From Exobacillus caeni (GTDB lineage Bacteria > Bacillota > Bacilli > Bacillales > Guptibacillaceae), in NCBI RefSeq assembly GCF_005747095.1, contig NZ_SWLG01000010.1, positions 1 through 64,000 on the forward strand: 64,000 nt of DNA, given 5' to 3'. Positions 17,722-28,687 of this stretch are shown here, piece by piece. Made by a program: the position numbers and the translations under genes. Within the stretch, counting starts at the first letter, position 1. Each line of letters begins with the position of its first letter. The notes below the pieces were generated by a model, which was not told the DNA's origin, made no database searches, and saw only the letters and a program-made list of their open reading frames with translations.

Positions 17722-18636
17722 ATGGATAGCGAAAAATACATGACATTTTTCAAGCTTTTCGTTCCGATCGCGTTAATCGTTAGTTTAATAATCAATTTCA
17801 ACTTATCGTCCAGGCTTGGCGAACTTGAGAGCACGATCAGTTCTCTCTCAAGCAATCAACATAACATTATAAATAACGTAAACGATCAAACCAATCAGGT
17901 GCAGGCCATATTGAATGATTTTAAAGAGGAACAGAGTCTGATCAGTTTTGTACATACGGATTTTAGACCAAAGGAGTCGGCTAAGGACCAAATGGAAGCT
18001 GCTTTTAAGTGGCGAGTGAAGGAGCTCGACAGCAATTCCGAAGTCATTTTCCATTATGCCATCGGAGACAATAAGGAATGGACATCTCTCTCGCCAGATG
18101 AAATAGAGAAAGGGCTGTATCAGGTGAACTTCCCGCTTGAGATTTCGTTAGAGCCCCAGTGGGAAGTAGGTTTATCGATTACGGGATCTAATACTAAAGA
18201 AGAGAGCAAACAAGAGATAGATGAAAGAATGGATAAAGAAAACCGGCAAAAAAGCCTCAACTACTATGTAACCGTAACCACTGATGACACGGTAAAGAGC
18301 GGGGAGGTCCATACTGAACATCTGGGATACTATGGAACGAACTATTATGGCATCATACAGACAGACATCAACATACATGACAAAACTTTTAGCGCCTCTT
18401 TGGTTAATCATGGTCCTGATCCAACATCTCATGTTATCGAAGAAGCTTATCTATTAATTTATGACAATGAAAAGCTCAAAGAAGAAAAGAAGATGAAGGC
18501 TGAAACGGAAAACCTTCCACCCGATGATAGCATACGATCTTTCCACCTCGATGAAGAGAAGAAATCCGAGGATATGCGTTTGGCTGTAAAAGTAGTTTAT
18601 AGTGATGGAGCGGTTTTTGAGAAGGAAGTTTATTAA
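17722..18636 (+). CDS. Membrane-anchored protein of unknown function
   Basis: A 304-aa protein with one N-terminal membrane helix (about residues 8-27, FKLFVPIALIVSLIINF). A coiled-coil-like stretch follows (~29-75, SSRLGELESTISSLSSNQ...). The extracellular part from about 80 onward is charged and beta-rich. GGAGGGGG lies at good spacing before the ATG. This is a type II topology with a small cytoplasmic tail. No family recognised. It ends in the palindromic repeat terminator at 18642, which separates it from the stress protein gene. Confidence 0.75.
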   Translation: MDSEKYMTFFKLFVPIALIVSLIINFNLSSRLGELESTISSLSSNQHNIINNVNDQTNQVQAILNDFKEEQSLISFVHTDFRPKESAKDQMEAAFKWRVKELDSNSEVIFHYAIGDNKEWTSLSPDEIEKGLYQVNFPLEISLEPQWEVGLSITGSNTKEESKQEIDERMDKENRQKSLNYYVTVTTDDTVKSGEVHTEHLGYYGTNYYGIIQTDINIHDKTFSASLVNHGPDPTSHVIEEAYLLIYDNEKLKEEKKMKAETENLPPDDSIRSFHLDEEKKSEDMRLAVKVVYSDGAVFEKEVY

Positions 18637-18641
18637 CGTTA

Positions 18642-18685
18642 AGTGCCAGTCAATTGTCGATTTTGACAAGAAACTGGCACTTCTT
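18642..18685 (+). terminator. Palindromic repeat used as terminator (copy A)
   Basis: AGTGCCAGTcAATTGTC mirrored by TTGACAAgaaACTGGCACT, then TCTTTAT. It is a variant of the dispersed palindrome family. Confidence 0.8.
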
Positions 18686-18688
18686 TAT

Positions 18689-18714
18689 GCCTAAAATAAC
18701 TATTCTTCGGGTAA
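18689..18714 (+). promoter_or_regulatory. Candidate sigma-B promoter
   Basis: GCCTAA (-35-like), 14 bases, then GGGTAA (-10). This approaches the sigma-B consensus GTTTAA-N12-14-GGGWAW and precedes a gene whose family (YflT-like) is stress-induced in Bacillus. Confidence 0.4.
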
Positions 18715-18750
18715 AGAATCTAAAGTGGAAGAGAACAGGAGGTATTTTAC

Positions 18751-19188
18751 ATGAAGGATCATGTTATAGGAGTATATGACAACGAACAACAAGCAGCTGA
18801 AGCTGTTGAAGATTTAAATAAAAAAGGATATAGCACGGAAGAAATCTCAGTTATCGCTAAAGATCCAAGAGAACTATCAGATATCGCGGAGGAAGTTACG
18901 TCTTCGAAAAAGGCAGGAGCCGTTACCGGAGCTGCTGCTGGCGGTGCGATCGGCATGGGAGGGCTGATAGCAGGCTTATCAGCTATGGTGATACCCGGAT
19001 TTGGCGCCGTGTTAGCTGCAGGGCCTATTATTACAACGCTCGGAGGAGCGGCCCTCGGTGCAAAATCTGGTGCCGCCGGATTAGTGCATACGCTAAGCGA
19101 AATGGGAATCCACGATGAGGAAGCAGTTCGCTACTCTGATGATGTTGAAGAGGGTAAGATCCTGGTATTTCTTCATCCAGAAGAGTAA
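18751..19188 (+). CDS. General stress protein 17M-like (YflT domain)
   Basis: A 145-aa protein. Residues 1-50 form the YflT/GSP-17M-type domain (VIGVYDNEQQAAEAVEDLN, SVIAKD). A Gly/Ala-rich hydrophobic hairpin of two segments (~50-105, AAAGGAIGMGG... AVLAAGPIITTLGGAALG) follows, then a C-terminal domain with AVRYSDDVEEGKILVFL. Relatives are membrane-associated general stress proteins of the sigma-B regulon; their molecular role is unknown. AGGAGG at good spacing sets the start. A sigma-B-like promoter lies just upstream. Confidence 0.88.
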   Translation: MKDHVIGVYDNEQQAAEAVEDLNKKGYSTEEISVIAKDPRELSDIAEEVTSSKKAGAVTGAAAGGAIGMGGLIAGLSAMVIPGFGAVLAAGPIITTLGGAALGAKSGAAGLVHTLSEMGIHDEEAVRYSDDVEEGKILVFLHPEE

Positions 19189-19245
19189 AGCCGAACTAAG
19201 GGAAGATCTAAATAACCAAAAAATCATAAATGGAAATAATAGGTG

Positions 19246-19292
19246 AGTGCCTGTCCCTTGTTGAACCGACAATGGGACAGGCACTCCTTTTT
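19246..19292 (+). terminator. Palindromic repeat used as terminator (copy B)
   Basis: AGTGCCTGTCCC and GGGACAGGCACT around an 18-base centre, followed by CCTTTTT. It lies 57 bases after the stress-protein stop. Confidence 0.85.
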
Positions 19293-19306
19293 AGGTTCTA
19301 AAAATA

Positions 19307-19322
19307 AGTGATGTATATCACA
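19307..19322. promoter_or_regulatory. CRP/FNR-type palindrome
   Basis: AGTGATGTATATCACA fits TGTGA-N6-TCACA at nine of ten positions. It lies ~190 bases before the heme O synthase-like gene, which would suit oxygen-dependent control, but the distance is long and the link is inference. The rest of 19293-19509 shows no gene. Confidence 0.4.
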
Positions 19323-19509
19323 ACATCATTTTTTCGTCCCCATTAACATGGGAATAAGAAGAGATGTGAATGAGTGGGGAAGATGTACAGCGTTTGCTAT
19401 AGGTAAAATATAAAGCTTGTCCAGAACTCTTTGATTTGTATCTCGGCCATCCACAATATAACTGATGCGCATTTCTTGTTTCCGAATTTATTGGAAAGGA
19501 GTAACTTTA

Positions 19510-20442
19510 ATGAATAAAGATCTCGTACTTTCTGAAAAGGAAGTAGTAAAAGCGGAACTCTCCAATCAGCGTAATATCTCGAGATTCCTCATTGATATAA
19601 AAAGACTTACTAAAGGTCTTGTTTTAGTATCAAATATTTTGCCTGTTTTTACTGGACTCTGGTTAGCCCTGTATTTAACAAATATTTCTTTCACCGCTTA
19701 CTGGGATGTGTTCCTGGTTACGCTTATTGGCAGTACACTGGTCATAGCTGGTGCGCTTATCATCAATAACTGGTTCGACGCTGATATTGACGCCAAAATG
19801 TCCAGGACGAAAAAACGGCCGACGGTGACGGGGAGGTTCTCATTGAACACCGTATTGATGACGGGGATCGGTCTCAGCCTTCTTGGCTTCTTCTTTCTAC
19901 TTTTCACAACGTTCGAAGCAGTAATATTTGCTTTCATAGGATGGTTTACGTATGTTGTTCTGTATACGATGTGGTCAAAGCGAAGGTATACACTGAACAC
20001 TGTGATCGGAAGTGTATCTGGTGCGGTCACACCGTTAATCGGATGGTCAGCCATCGAACCTGATTTACACACGGTTCCGGTCATGCTATCTGTCATCCTG
20101 TTCATCTGGCAAATGCCGCACACGTACGCGATCGAAATAAAGTACTTAAAAGAATACGAGGAAGCCGGAGTAAAGATGCTTCCGGTTGTACACGGAATCT
20201 CAAAGACCAGGCGCCACATGATGGTCTATATCGCTTTATTACTCCCGTTATCCTTCACGTTAATGCAGCTCGGTCCAACTTTTGTTATCACAATCACTTT
20301 ATTGAATATCATCTGGTTGCTATTGGCTGTAAGGGGATTCTTTATGAATGATGATCTTAAATGGGCTCGTTGGAACTTTCTTTATTCAGTCAATTATATT
20401 ACTTTCCTATTTTTGATGACGATCGTTGTTACAGTTGCTTAA
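19510..20442 (+). CDS. ctaB: Heme O synthase-like prenyltransferase (CtaB/UbiA family)
   Basis: A ~310-aa membrane enzyme of the UbiA superfamily. Both Asp-rich motifs fit protoheme IX farnesyltransferase: NNWFDADIDAKMSRTKKRP at about residues 90-108, and the second region IEIKYLKEYEEAGVKMLPV at about 215. About eight to nine membrane helices follow. It should attach farnesyl diphosphate to heme b to give heme O for terminal oxidases. The ATG at 19510 follows AAAGGAG; the longer in-frame start at 19465 has no ribosome site. No ctaA or cytochrome oxidase genes adjoin it, so it may be a second copy outside the cta cluster. The reaction is known for the family; the assignment within UbiA is an inference. 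Confidence 0.82.
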   Translation: MNKDLVLSEKEVVKAELSNQRNISRFLIDIKRLTKGLVLVSNILPVFTGLWLALYLTNISFTAYWDVFLVTLIGSTLVIAGALIINNWFDADIDAKMSRTKKRPTVTGRFSLNTVLMTGIGLSLLGFFFLLFTTFEAVIFAFIGWFTYVVLYTMWSKRRYTLNTVIGSVSGAVTPLIGWSAIEPDLHTVPVMLSVILFIWQMPHTYAIEIKYLKEYEEAGVKMLPVVHGISKTRRHMMVYIALLLPLSFTLMQLGPTFVITITLLNIIWLLLAVRGFFMNDDLKWARWNFLYSVNYITFLFLMTIVVTVA

Positions 20443-20489
20443 GTGCCAATCACCTGTCGGATTACTCGGCAAGTGGCTGGCACTTTTTT
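20442..20489 (+). terminator. Palindromic repeat used as terminator (copy C)
   Basis: AAGTGCCAatCACctGTCGG mirrored by CGGCAAGTGgctGGCACTT and followed by TTTTTT. It starts at the stop codon of the preceding gene. Confidence 0.85.
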
Positions 20490-20583
20490 TGCGATTAATA
20501 ATCTTGTCTTCTCCATCATAAGCTTTAATTGATGTGGCGATGCTGGCCGACTTTATATGCAGTTTATGCTAACGGTTATTTAT

Positions 20584-20598
20584 TAATAATTATTATAA
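20584..20598. promoter_or_regulatory. PerR-like box upstream of katG
   Basis: TAATAATTATTATAA matches the PerR consensus TTATAATNATTATAA at 13 of 14 defined positions. It lies just upstream of the -35. Confidence 0.65.
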
Positions 20599-20605
20599 AT
20601 AAATA

Positions 20606-20633
20606 TTGACTTTCAATTGATAAGTGATATCAT
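20606..20633 (+). promoter_or_regulatory. katG promoter with a second Fur/PerR-like box
   Basis: TTGACT, 16 bases, TATCAT fits a sigma-A promoter. Between and over the elements, TGATAAGTGATATCA (20618-20632) matches the Fur-family consensus at 11 of 14 positions, placed to block RNA polymerase. Confidence 0.6.
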
Positions 20634-20679
20634 TTATTTATACTTAACCTTAGCTCCTAATAAAAACTTCATTATATAG

Positions 20680-22890
<2,211 letters not shown>

Positions 22891-22902
22891 ATAGATTGAG
22901 GA

Positions 22903-22948
22903 AAGTGCCTGTTACTTGTCGGAATCGGCAAGTGGCAGGTGCTTTTTT
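22903..22948 (+). terminator. Palindromic repeat used as terminator (copy D)
   Basis: AAGTGCCTGttACTTGTCGG mirrored by CGGCAAGTGGCAGGTGCTT and followed by TTTTAT, just after katG. The rest of 22949-23200 holds no gene I can see. Confidence 0.85.
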
Positions 22949-23207
22949 ATTCATTTATCTTAAGCAAAATAAAGAGGGTAGCTCACGTAACCCATCGAAT
23001 CCCTAATAATTTTCTTTGCTTAAAATTTACCCAGTCCTTAAGCTCGATATAAGTATAGAGGAAGCTGAGATATCTTTGCTTTTTATTTTTGGGGACCAAT
23101 GATACATAGTAGACAGATACTCCGCAGAATCACTTTTTCAATTAAGTGGATATAAATTACCTCATAAAGATATTTGTACTACAATATAAAAAGATTCTGA
23201 ATTTCAC

Positions 23208-23238
23208 TTGACCTTTAACTTACTTCAACCTTTATGAT
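23208..23238 (+). promoter_or_regulatory. Promoter with 19-bp spacer (MerR type)
   Basis: TTGACC, a 19-base spacer, TATGAT. The over-long spacer is the hallmark of promoters that MerR-family activators untwist, and a MerR gene is the second cistron of this operon. Confidence 0.55.
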
Positions 23239-23272
23239 AATAATATATTAAAAATAAAGGTGGGAATATCTA

Positions 23273-24136
23273 ATGAAAGTAAAAGGAAATATGAAATCTT
23301 TATTAGGTTGGGACGGCGGTTTTATCATGGTCAAATGGGATCAATTTGAAGAGGCGGTAAAATGGTATCAGAGACATATGGGATGGACGTTTATTGACCA
23401 GTTTATTACACCTGTTGGTAAGAAAGCGTTTTTCCGTCTGCCTATTAAGACTTGTCATGCACAGGTCACATTAAAGTCCTTTGAATCAGATTTTGAGCAT
23501 TTTCAAGAATTGCAAGCTCCTGAAGGCAATGTTCGCCTCACATTCGATGTTGCAGACTTAGAACACACTTTGTCCTATTTTAGGAAAAACAACATTGAGG
23601 TGTCCTCTATTGATGAACTTCCTGACGGAACCAAGACATTTGATATTTATGCATTTGGCGGGGCAAGACTGACTGCAGTACACAATTCTCAATTAGACGG
23701 AATATATCCAAATGCTAGGTTAATTGATTTTGGAACTGCTGTCTGTACACGAATAGGAGTTAAAAATCTTGATGATTCTTTAGAGTGGTACAATAACCAA
23801 CTTGGTTTCCAATTGGCTGAACGATACTCTGAGTCAAAATCAGCATTAATCCACGCTCCTGGTTCTTCATGGGGGTGGGGAGAGGAAGAGAACATAATTC
23901 CTATCCCTATTTTACTGGAAACTTTGTCAGATGATGCTTTCTCAGATAAATCAAACCCCTCTGCACGTGTTTATTTTGATGTAAGACCAAAGGAGAAATT
24001 TGTAAAACTACACGAAGACTTAAAAAGGGCAGGAATTGAGACATCAGAAATAGCTGGGAATCCAGATAGTTGGGCAGGGTTTCACTTTTTTGACTTGGAT
24101 GGAAATCGCCTAAATGTTTGGACCTATCAAATGTAA
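23273..24136 (+). CDS. Two-domain VOC (glyoxalase/bleomycin-resistance fold) protein
   Basis: A 287-aa cytoplasmic protein made of two VOC modules (about residues 10-135 and 150-287). Each has the beta-alpha-beta-beta-beta pattern: FEEAVKWYQRHMGWTF and LDDSLEWYNNQLGFQL at equivalent places, and final strands YAFGGARLTAVH and FFDLDGNRLNVWT. The glutamate-bearing last strand seen in metal-dependent members is not clear here. Such proteins bind or modify small molecules or confer drug tolerance; no substrate can be named. It precedes a MerR regulator by 15 bases under a MerR-type promoter, so it is probably induced by the compound it handles. Confidence 0.82.
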   Translation: MKVKGNMKSLLGWDGGFIMVKWDQFEEAVKWYQRHMGWTFIDQFITPVGKKAFFRLPIKTCHAQVTLKSFESDFEHFQELQAPEGNVRLTFDVADLEHTLSYFRKNNIEVSSIDELPDGTKTFDIYAFGGARLTAVHNSQLDGIYPNARLIDFGTAVCTRIGVKNLDDSLEWYNNQLGFQLAERYSESKSALIHAPGSSWGWGEEENIIPIPILLETLSDDAFSDKSNPSARVYFDVRPKEKFVKLHEDLKRAGIETSEIAGNPDSWAGFHFFDLDGNRLNVWTYQM

Positions 24137-24151
24137 TAGGAGGTAGTAAGA

Positions 24152-24922
24152 ATGCCCATGACGATTAAGGATTTCTCTGCAAAAACTGGCTTGCCTCCAA
24201 GCAAACTACGATATTATGAGGGTAAGAAATTGTTAGTACCGGCTCAAAGACAAGACAACGGTTATAGATTATACTTGGAGGAACAAATACCAAATGCTCT
24301 TATGATTCACTCTTTAAGACAGGCTGGACTATCAATTCAAGATATCCGAGAATTTTTGGATGCAGAAGAAAAAGACAAAAATGAATGGATAAAAAAGTGG
24401 AGGGAAGATGTTGACGCAAAAATATCTTTGCTTCAAATCGCTAAACAATACTTAGGTGGAGTGAATCCGACTATATCAGGCGGGTTACATCTAATTAAAT
24501 GGGAGAAACCGGCCACTTTTATTTGGTTTAAACATAATGTTAAGCGAAAAAACCATCCATTTGCTGGATACATTGAAAAGGATCGAATTCGTACTGAGAG
24601 ATTAGGAATGACCATTTATCCGGGTGTTTATATAAAAACACTGGAAGCAAGTAGCATGATAATTTCCGGAGAAGTAGGTTTTTGCATTAATGAAGAACAG
24701 ATTCCTTCCATAAGTGAAGAAATAGATTTTTATGTTGAAACAACCCAACCTTCTCTTTTCGCATCGCTGGAAGTTAAAAGTTCTAACGAATTTCAATGTT
24801 TTAACTACATGCAAGTGTTACGCAATTATGGCTTTCAACCCATTGGAGAAAAACTAGCAAGGTATGAAGATATTCGTGATCAGACATACCAATTGATGAT
24901 TCCAGTTATGAGGAGCAGATAA
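24152..24922 (+). CDS. MerR-family regulator with effector-binding domain
   Basis: A 256-aa activator. The N-terminal winged helix (1-70) begins TIKDFSAKTGLPPSKLRYYEG, the standard MerR DNA-reading segment, followed by a helix dimeriser (~75-110). The C-terminal ~145 residues resemble the multidrug-binding (BmrR/GyrI-like) module: KTLEASSMIISGEVGF and a closing strand near TYQLMIPVM. AGGAGGT lies before the ATG. It probably activates its own operon with the VOC protein from the 19-bp-spacer promoter. The ligand is unknown. Confidence 0.88.
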   Translation: MPMTIKDFSAKTGLPPSKLRYYEGKKLLVPAQRQDNGYRLYLEEQIPNALMIHSLRQAGLSIQDIREFLDAEEKDKNEWIKKWREDVDAKISLLQIAKQYLGGVNPTISGGLHLIKWEKPATFIWFKHNVKRKNHPFAGYIEKDRIRTERLGMTIYPGVYIKTLEASSMIISGEVGFCINEEQIPSISEEIDFYVETTQPSLFASLEVKSSNEFQCFNYMQVLRNYGFQPIGEKLARYEDIRDQTYQLMIPVMRSR

Positions 24923-25079
24923 GAACTTAACCTATTTTGCAAAGTGCGGAATTTCATTTATCTTTACTCTTGTTCTGTTAAAAATATAAATTAATATTGC
25001 GCAGTACAGCACTCAACATAGCTAAAAATTTATGAAAATAAGCATGCTCAAAAAATTCTTTTCAACCGAACTGGTAATG

Positions 25080-25090
25080 GTGCCAGGCAC
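25080..25090. repeat. Target-site duplication, left of the IS231-type element
   Basis: GTGCCAGGCAC, identical to 26724-26734. The sequence is itself a half-copy of the dispersed palindrome. Confidence 0.85.
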
Positions 25091-25223
25091 CATAGCCATC
25101 AAGCTTAGGGAGCTCTATATCCATTTTGAGCTCCCGTTTCTTTTTTAGGTCGTTCTCTTTAAAAATGGCATCACTAAATAAACCTAACGGTATTGACGTT
25201 TTTTAAATTTCTCATCAAGCATT

Positions 25224-26627
25224 TTATCCTGCTTTTTCCATCTCCCTTCCTTCAGAAACTCCTAGTATGTCAAACACGGTTTTCTTCTTGAAACGTTGGG
25301 ACTTACGACCATTTTTCTCCATCATTTTATAAATCTTTTTAATGACTTCGGAAAGCAAAATCTTCTTATCCAGGAGTGCTTCCTGGATTTTAACGAGGTA
25401 TTTTTTCGCGATTCCCATGGCTTTAAATTCACTGGCCTCTTTCTTGTTTTTTCGATAAAGAAGGTTCCGCAATTTAAAGGTAATCATGGAAGATACAAGT
25501 AGGGAAAGCAGGGTGCCATACAAGTGGCATTCAAAACGTTCCTGCTTCATTTTTTTCACCTTATCAAGGGAGAATAGGGATTTCCAGGTCTTAAAAAGAA
25601 TCTCGATCTGCCAGCGAATGGAATAAAGGGAGTGGATCTCATGTTTAGAAACATAAGTGGAGGGTATGTTGGTAATGTAAGTAGTAATAGCTGAGAGCTT
25701 TTTGATGCGGCGTGAATATTTCACGCCCTTCTTTTTTTCCTTTCGATTTCTGGCAGCCAGTCGCTTCCCCGTCTGTTCCTCTGTATGCTTATAGACGACC
25801 AGCCTGGTTGGCAGTTTGGCCGTCCCACCGATAAACACCTCTTCGAACTCCTTGGTTTCAGTCGGTTCCATCTTTTCCATCACTTCTTCTAAATAAAGGC
25901 GTTTGTATCTCCTATCAGAGGCAGAATCTATTTTTTCTACTACATAGATAGCCGCAGAAGGTTTCAGCCGGGTTAAATAGTAAGCATCTCCATCGTCGAT
26001 TTCCTCCAGGGCATCGTAGGAGAAGTAGCCTAAATCCCGTATACACAAATCCTTTGGTTTGATGGTGTCTCCCAAACGTTGTCCTGTCTTTTGGTCAGAA
26101 GCAATGCCCTGTTGAACCAAAAGATGTAAAAAATCTCCTCTGATTAATTCATATTCAAGCTGTATCTTCACCCCGGTACCTGTCGGGCTTTTATACTGAT
26201 CAGAATAGTCAGAAGGCATCCCAAAAGCAGTAGAATCAAGGATTCGAATACGGTTAAAGAACTGATCAAAAGTATGGGAGAATCCGGAGGATTCTAATAC
26301 ATTTTTGGTGAGGCATTCAGAAAATACCTTCTTCAAGAATTTCACGGCAGCTGGATTAAACCTCTGGTTAAGCCCTTCTGCACTCAAACTGGTATTTCGA
26401 TGCGCGTCGAGTGTTCCACACAACTCATTTAATGAGTCCTTCCCAATTTTTTGGGAAACAAAGACACACAAGGCGACAAAGTCTTTCGCATCGACTTTTC
26501 CTTCTCTTTGAACAAAATTGGTTTCTCTAGCGAATTGGTTCAGATGGGCAGGCGAAAAGATTTCTTTTAAGGTCTCAGAAACGAAGTCGAACTCATCACG
26601 GAAGGCTCGTTTCTTCATCATCGTCAC
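25224..26627 (-). CDS. IS4-family (IS231-like) transposase
   Basis: A 467-aa DDE transposase. The first catalytic Asp lies in RILDSTAFG (~residue 130), the second in IRDLGYFSYDAL (~195), and the Glu in the YREK-type motif YSIRWQIEILFKTWKS (~340), with the usual long beta-rich insertion before it. It catalyses cut-and-paste transposition between the element's inverted repeats. No frameshift is seen. The ATG lies after a run with GGGTGA; the first three codons allow an alternative ATG at the fourth. Length is normal for IS231. Confidence 0.95.
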   Translation of the reverse strand: MTMMKKRAFRDEFDFVSETLKEIFSPAHLNQFARETNFVQREGKVDAKDFVALCVFVSQKIGKDSLNELCGTLDAHRNTSLSAEGLNQRFNPAAVKFLKKVFSECLTKNVLESSGFSHTFDQFFNRIRILDSTAFGMPSDYSDQYKSPTGTGVKIQLEYELIRGDFLHLLVQQGIASDQKTGQRLGDTIKPKDLCIRDLGYFSYDALEEIDDGDAYYLTRLKPSAAIYVVEKIDSASDRRYKRLYLEEVMEKMEPTETKEFEEVFIGGTAKLPTRLVVYKHTEEQTGKRLAARNRKEKKKGVKYSRRIKKLSAITTYITNIPSTYVSKHEIHSLYSIRWQIEILFKTWKSLFSLDKVKKMKQERFECHLYGTLLSLLVSSMITFKLRNLLYRKNKKEASEFKAMGIAKKYLVKIQEALLDKKILLSEVIKKIYKMMEKNGRKSQRFKKKTVFDILGVSEGREMEKAG

Positions 26628-26666
26628 CCTTTCTAAAAGAATGTAAAGGAAATCCTATAGAAAGGT

Positions 26667-26696
26667 ATACCCCCTAATTGAAAAATTTAGGGGGTA
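26667..26696. terminator. Hairpin upstream of the transposase start
   Basis: TACCCCCTAAatt mirrored by aatTTAGGGGGTA around GAAA. It lies inside the right end before the transposase. It could stop outside transcription from entering, or mask the ribosome site, as is known for several IS4-group elements. Confidence 0.6.
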
Positions 26697-26723
26697 ATAA
26701 ATTGTATTAACTTGATGGCTATG

Positions 26724-26734
26724 GTGCCAGGCAC
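26724..26734. repeat. Target-site duplication, right of the IS231-type element
   Basis: GTGCCAGGCAC, the exact partner of 25080-25090. Confidence 0.85.
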
Positions 26735-26778
26735 CCGTTATGGACAGTTGTCCACATTGGGTTCCTGGTATTTTTTTA

Positions 26779-27432
26779 TTACTCATTGTCTTCCATTGCA
26801 TCTGGATATACAATTTCATCGAAAACTTCTCCACTTGCTTCATCTTTTAATGAAATCTTTACAGAATACTCTTCAGGCTTGGCTCCGTCAAATAGTTGAT
26901 ACATCATCCCCGACATCCCAAGACCCATAGTTGCAAATCCATCCATACTGTTTTTGTAGGTTTCTTTTTCAACAACCATTGTAAATTCTGAATAGTCATC
27001 GTTGTGAGTAATATCCTTAATGGAAGCGTAGTCGTCGCTTGTTTTCATTTCATCAACGGTTTGATCAATGTTTGTACTTAATTCTTTCATCATTTCTTTA
27101 TGCTTTGACTTAGACATCTTATAAGTGTAAGAACCATCATCATTCTGTGTAACCTTTACTCCCTCTTCTTTAGCACCTGCAATAATGTCCTCTGGGCTTT
27201 CGCCTTCAAACATTGAAGCTGGTAGTTTTACTTCAACGCTAAGTAGGTTTTTGTCAACTTCGACGCTTTCTCCTTCGTCATTACTTTCTTCGGGATCAGT
27301 TTTGGATGTTTCCTCACTTTGAGTCTCACTTTCTTCATTGTTAGCAGAACTAGTAGAGCTTTGTTCATTAGATGAACAAGCTGCTAGAAAAGTAAGTAAT
27401 AATATCAAAAGAGTGTAAGCTGTTTTTTTCAT
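26779..27432 (-). CDS. Putative lipoprotein
   Basis: A 217-aa protein starting MKKTAYTLLILLLTFLAACSS, a lipoprotein signal peptide with the lipidated Cys at about residue 19. A Ser/Glu-rich linker (about 20-60) follows, then a globular domain that begins LSVEVKLPASMFEG and alternates polar beta-like stretches. The protein should be tethered outside the membrane. No known family recognised. Its C-terminus lies ~45 bases from the IS insertion, so it escaped disruption. A second lipoprotein gene follows on the same strand upstream (27600-28394), with a 167-base gap. Confidence 0.8.
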   Translation of the reverse strand: MKKTAYTLLILLLTFLAACSSNEQSSTSSANNEESETQSEETSKTDPEESNDEGESVEVDKNLLSVEVKLPASMFEGESPEDIIAGAKEEGVKVTQNDDGSYTYKMSKSKHKEMMKELSTNIDQTVDEMKTSDDYASIKDITHNDDYSEFTMVVEKETYKNSMDGFATMGLGMSGMMYQLFDGAKPEEYSVKISLKDEASGEVFDEIVYPDAMEDNE

Positions 27433-27599
27433 GTACTACCTTCCTTTCTTTTTTGGTAATACTAGATTAACAAGACCGAAAAGGTTAAAATTATCGGCGT
27501 TTAAGAGCCTATATTTATTTGCGATAAAAATATCAGGACAATAACATTCCCGTAAAAGAAACAGAATGAAAAAAGAGAGAAGCCGAAGCCCCACTCGTT

Positions 27600-28394
27600 T
27601 TAAAAGGACCAATTATATGCTTTAACCTTTACTTCTGTTGCTTTTCCTGCGATGTCTTTTGGAAGTTCAGGGTAACTTAATTCAAACCCTGCTTTCCCAT
27701 CCGGATTTAAACTAACTTGAATGGAACCGTTTAGAGCCCCCAGGAACTTTCCGTTTTCATCATACAGACCTGCCGCAATACGAATATCATCTGCTTTTTC
27801 TTCGTTTGGGTTTATTACAGTTCCGGTGACAATATAAGGTGTGCCGTATTCCACATCACCTTCTTTTAACTTAACCTTATCTGTTTCTAACATCATAGGT
27901 TCTTCATCAGTAGAGCTAAAATCAATATTAGAATTTGCTGTTTTGATTTCATCAGCTGAAGAAGCGCCCTCTAATAGAGTCGTTTCTCCAAGATAAGCAG
28001 TTTCACCTGGCATAATGATATCCGGAGTAGCCATTACCATGGGAATCGTACCGATAATAGATCCGTCGTCTCCTTCAAGGTTAACCTGAATATCACCAAT
28101 TTCAGCAGGCTTATCTCCAGTATTTGTTACTTCTGCAGAATAACTAGCATAAATACTCCCTATACTGTCTTCCCATGATCCGAAAGTTTCTGAAGTTACT
28201 TCAATATTCGCTTCAGCTTCTTTCTGTTCATTTGTATCTTCTTCTTTAGCACTTGTGTCATTCTTTACTTCTTGTGATTCATTCTCATTGTTACTCTGGT
28301 TTGAACTACTCATCGTGCTGTTTTCTGCACCACAAGCGGAAAGAATACTTGCAGCTAATACAGATACACCTAGTGCCCTGGCAAACTTGTTCAT
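27600..28394 (-). CDS. Lipoprotein with FxLYD-like beta domains
   Basis: A 264-aa protein with lipobox Leu-Ser-Ala-Cys at about residues 18-21 (MNKFARALGVSVLAAS start) and a long Asn/Glu/Lys linker to about 65. Two immunoglobulin-like beta modules follow: VEVTNTGDKPAEIGDIQV in the first, and VTGTVINPNEEKADDIRI with AAGLYDENGKFLG in the second. The second pattern matches FxLYD domains, found in extracytoplasmic lipoproteins of unknown role. GGGGAGT precedes the ATG on the minus strand. Confidence 0.8.
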   Translation of the reverse strand: MNKFARALGVSVLAASILSACGAENSTMSSSNQSNNENESQEVKNDTSAKEEDTNEQKEAEANIEVTSETFGSWEDSIGSIYASYSAEVTNTGDKPAEIGDIQVNLEGDDGSIIGTIPMVMATPDIIMPGETAYLGETTLLEGASSADEIKTANSNIDFSSTDEEPMMLETDKVKLKEGDVEYGTPYIVTGTVINPNEEKADDIRIAAGLYDENGKFLGALNGSIQVSLNPDGKAGFELSYPELPKDIAGKATEVKVKAYNWSF

Positions 28395-28550
28395 CTAAAA
28401 ACTCCCCTTTAAATATTTTCCATTTTTCTACCAATAGTATAACAGAGGTAATCATTGATATAAATACCATAAAACGGAAAAGTGATGATTTTAGCTTTGA
28501 AACTTAAGAGAAGCCGAAGCATAGATGTGCATTATGAAGGTAGGGAAAAA

Positions 28551-28599
28551 CACGTCTGTCACCGGCTTAATTTGATATGTGGCTGGCGCTTTTTTATTA
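28551..28599 (+). repeat. Degenerate dispersed palindrome (copy E)
   Basis: CACGTCTGTCACCGGC and GTGGCTGGCGC around an AT-rich centre, followed by TTTTTTAT. It sits in the 28395-28795 gene-free stretch, which also contains the repeat unit at 28688. Confidence 0.5.
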
Positions 28600-28687
28600 A
28601 CAAAATGGCTATGTTAAAGTTTAGTGTTGATTTAAGGATACAAAATAGGAACTTCCAATTTACGGAAGTTCCGTTCTGGTATATTAG

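Larger units (their letters stand above)
25091..26723 (-). mobile_element. IS231-type insertion sequence (IS4 family)
   Basis: A 1633-bp element. The ends match as inverted repeats (CATAGCCATCAAG at left; its complement CTTGATGGCTATG at right). An 11-bp target duplication GTGCCAGGCAC flanks it exactly. It has one transposase ORF on the minus strand. A perfect hairpin (26667-26696) lies between the right end and the transposase start. Ends, size and duplication length match IS231. It appears complete and potentially mobile. Confidence 0.92.
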
